Positions 5,933 through 6,535 of a stretch of DNA of 6,535 nt are shown one piece after another; position 1 is the stretch's first letter; every line of letters begins with the position of its first letter. The stretch covers positions 1 to 6,535 of the forward strand of contig JALHLM010000358.1 in the NCBI GenBank assembly GCA_022844585.1, read 5' to 3'. A model generated the notes under the pieces. That model ran no database searches, had not been told where the DNA came from, and saw only the letters and a list, made by a program, of their open reading frames with translations. A program made the translations under genes and the position numbers. The stretch comes from Pirellulales bacterium (GTDB lineage: Bacteria; Planctomycetota; Planctomycetia; Pirellulales; JALHLM01).

Positions 5933-6535
5933 ATGGATTTGACGCGCGTTGAGCAGTTGCAGCGTGACCTTACGGACAAGTACGTGATCGTCTCCGGCGA
6001 TCGACCGGAACTGGCCCGCTTCCGAGGTATCACCGGCCGCGTGCGGACCGTGAACATGAGCGGCCAGGCGCTGGTGGAGTTCGAGGCCTACAACAACATC
6101 GGCTGGTACGACATCAGCCCGACGTTCTTGAAGGTGATCGACGCCCCGTTGCCGCCGCCAGCCAAGCCTGCCGAAGCCCCCGCGGCGAAAGCAACCCCGG
6201 CCAAAGCCGCGCCCGCCAAACCGGCGGCCCCCGCGAAACCGGCTGGCGCAGGCTCCACGGCCGACATCCTTGCTGCCGCTCGCGGCGCGAAGGCCCCCGC
6301 CAAGCCAGCGGAGACGGCTGGCGAGGGCAAGAAGCCATCCACGGCAGAGATCCTCGCCGCAGCCCGCCGCCCATCGGCGCCGGCTGCAGCAGTGCCGGCG
6401 GCGGCTGCCAAGCCCGCCGCGGACCCCAAAAAACTATCGACGGCCGACATCTTGGCCGCCGCCCGCGGTAAGGCGGCAACGCCAGCCGCGCCGGCGGCGC
6501 CGAAGGCCGCGCCTGCCCCGCAACCCGAGCCAGAG
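5933..6535 (+). CDS. Unknown protein: small N-terminal domain plus Ala/Pro/Lys-rich tail with STADILAAAR repeats, C-terminus beyond window
   Basis: This frame is open from ATG 5933 (MDLTRVEQLQRDLTDKYV) to the right edge, 201 codons with no stop. Residues 1 to about 70 look folded: a short helix, then strand-like stretches VRTVNMSGQALVEFE (37-51) and NNIGWYDISPTFLKVID (54-70). These could be a small SH3/KOW-like barrel, though that is a guess from pattern only. From about 73 the sequence is Ala/Pro/Lys rich (AKPA, PAKAAPAKPAAPAKPA), probably disordered, with three copies of STA(D/E)ILAAAR at 108-117, 136-145 and 169-178. There is no signal peptide or membrane segment. An in-frame ATG at 5822 would add 37 residues; 5933 is preferred because the added stretch looks non-native, but neither start has a clear Shine-Dalgarno. 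I recall similar hypothetical proteins in planctomycetes; their function is unknown to me. It lies 120 bases after yiiM. Confidence 0.85.
   Translation, partial: MDLTRVEQLQRDLTDKYVIVSGDRPELARFRGITGRVRTVNMSGQALVEFEAYNNIGWYDISPTFLKVIDAPLPPPAKPAEAPAAKATPAKAAPAKPAAPAKPAGAGSTADILAAARGAKAPAKPAETAGEGKKPSTAEILAAARRPSAPAAAVPAAAAKPAADPKKLSTADILAAARGKAATPAAPAAPKAAPAPQPEPE
6254..6466 (+). repeat. Three in-frame copies of an STA(D/E)ILAAAR-coding repeat
   Basis: The ten-codon unit occurs at 6254-6283, 6338-6367 and 6437-6466. The protein sequence is kept almost exactly (only D to E in the second copy) while the codons differ. For example, the start of the unit reads TCCACGGCCGAC, TCCACGGCAGAG and TCGACGGCCGAC. 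The spacers are 18 and 23 residues of Ala/Pro/Lys-rich sequence. Conserved protein with drifting codons suggests selection on the peptide rather than recent DNA duplication. Confidence 0.88.

Noticed and set aside
6088..6479. Minus-strand Ala/Gly-rich open frames at the right edge
   Set aside because: They mirror the Ala/Pro/Lys-rich tail and its STADILAAAR repeats on the plus strand; the plus frame has the coherent N-terminal domain.
1..6535. Search for CRISPR arrays, tRNA/rRNA genes, IS ends, toxin-antitoxin pairs or defence genes
   Set aside because: No regularly spaced repeats, tRNA-like cloverleaf, transposase motif or defence-type domain was seen on either strand by eye.

Overview
The window reads like ordinary chromosome from a moderately high-GC bacterium, most likely a planctomycete (Pirellulales-like). 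That assignment is inference. It rests on the protein variants seen (a long-form HrpA, a zinc-ribbon protein of the zf-trcl type, a YiiM-type MOSC protein), on the unknown alanine/proline-rich gene at the right edge, and on a long palindromic intergenic repeat. When read through, that repeat gives peptides such as SLARRAS and SPTRKRG, which I recall as common in over-extended planctomycete gene models. There is no rRNA, tRNA, CRISPR array, transposase or phage gene.

Layout from left to right. Bases 1-2423 (minus strand) hold the first 807 codons of hrpA, a DEAH-box RNA helicase whose C-terminus lies beyond the left edge. A 125-base divergent gap with a small AT-rich palindrome (2463-2475) separates it from a plus-strand zinc-ribbon gene (2549-3142). 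That gene converges, across 38 bases, on a minus-strand TIGR01777-type SDR epimerase (3181-4074). The epimerase is divergent from nfo, endonuclease IV (4156-5010), across 81 bases that contain a perfect TATAAT hexamer facing the epimerase. After nfo comes a nested inverted repeat (5029-5122; 25-base perfect arms around a smaller hairpin), and then a YiiM-type MOSC gene (GTG start at 5138, ending 5812). The last gene (from 5933, running off the right edge) is an unrecognised protein with a small folded N-terminal domain and an Ala/Pro/Lys-rich tail carrying three copies of an STA(D/E)ILAAAR motif.

The genes do not form one obvious pathway. The closest functional link is nfo (repair of abasic and oxidised DNA) beside yiiM (molybdenum-dependent detoxification of N-hydroxylated base analogues in E. 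coli). They lie in the same direction but are separated by the palindrome, so co-transcription is uncertain. Long open frames opposite hrpA, the epimerase, nfo and yiiM are antisense shadows. Two genes have over-long open frames whose true starts are internal: nfo at 4156 rather than 3880, and yiiM at 5138 rather than 5066.

I found no convincing new multi-gene system. The two items most worth following are the nested palindromic repeat and the repeat-tailed gene at the right edge.
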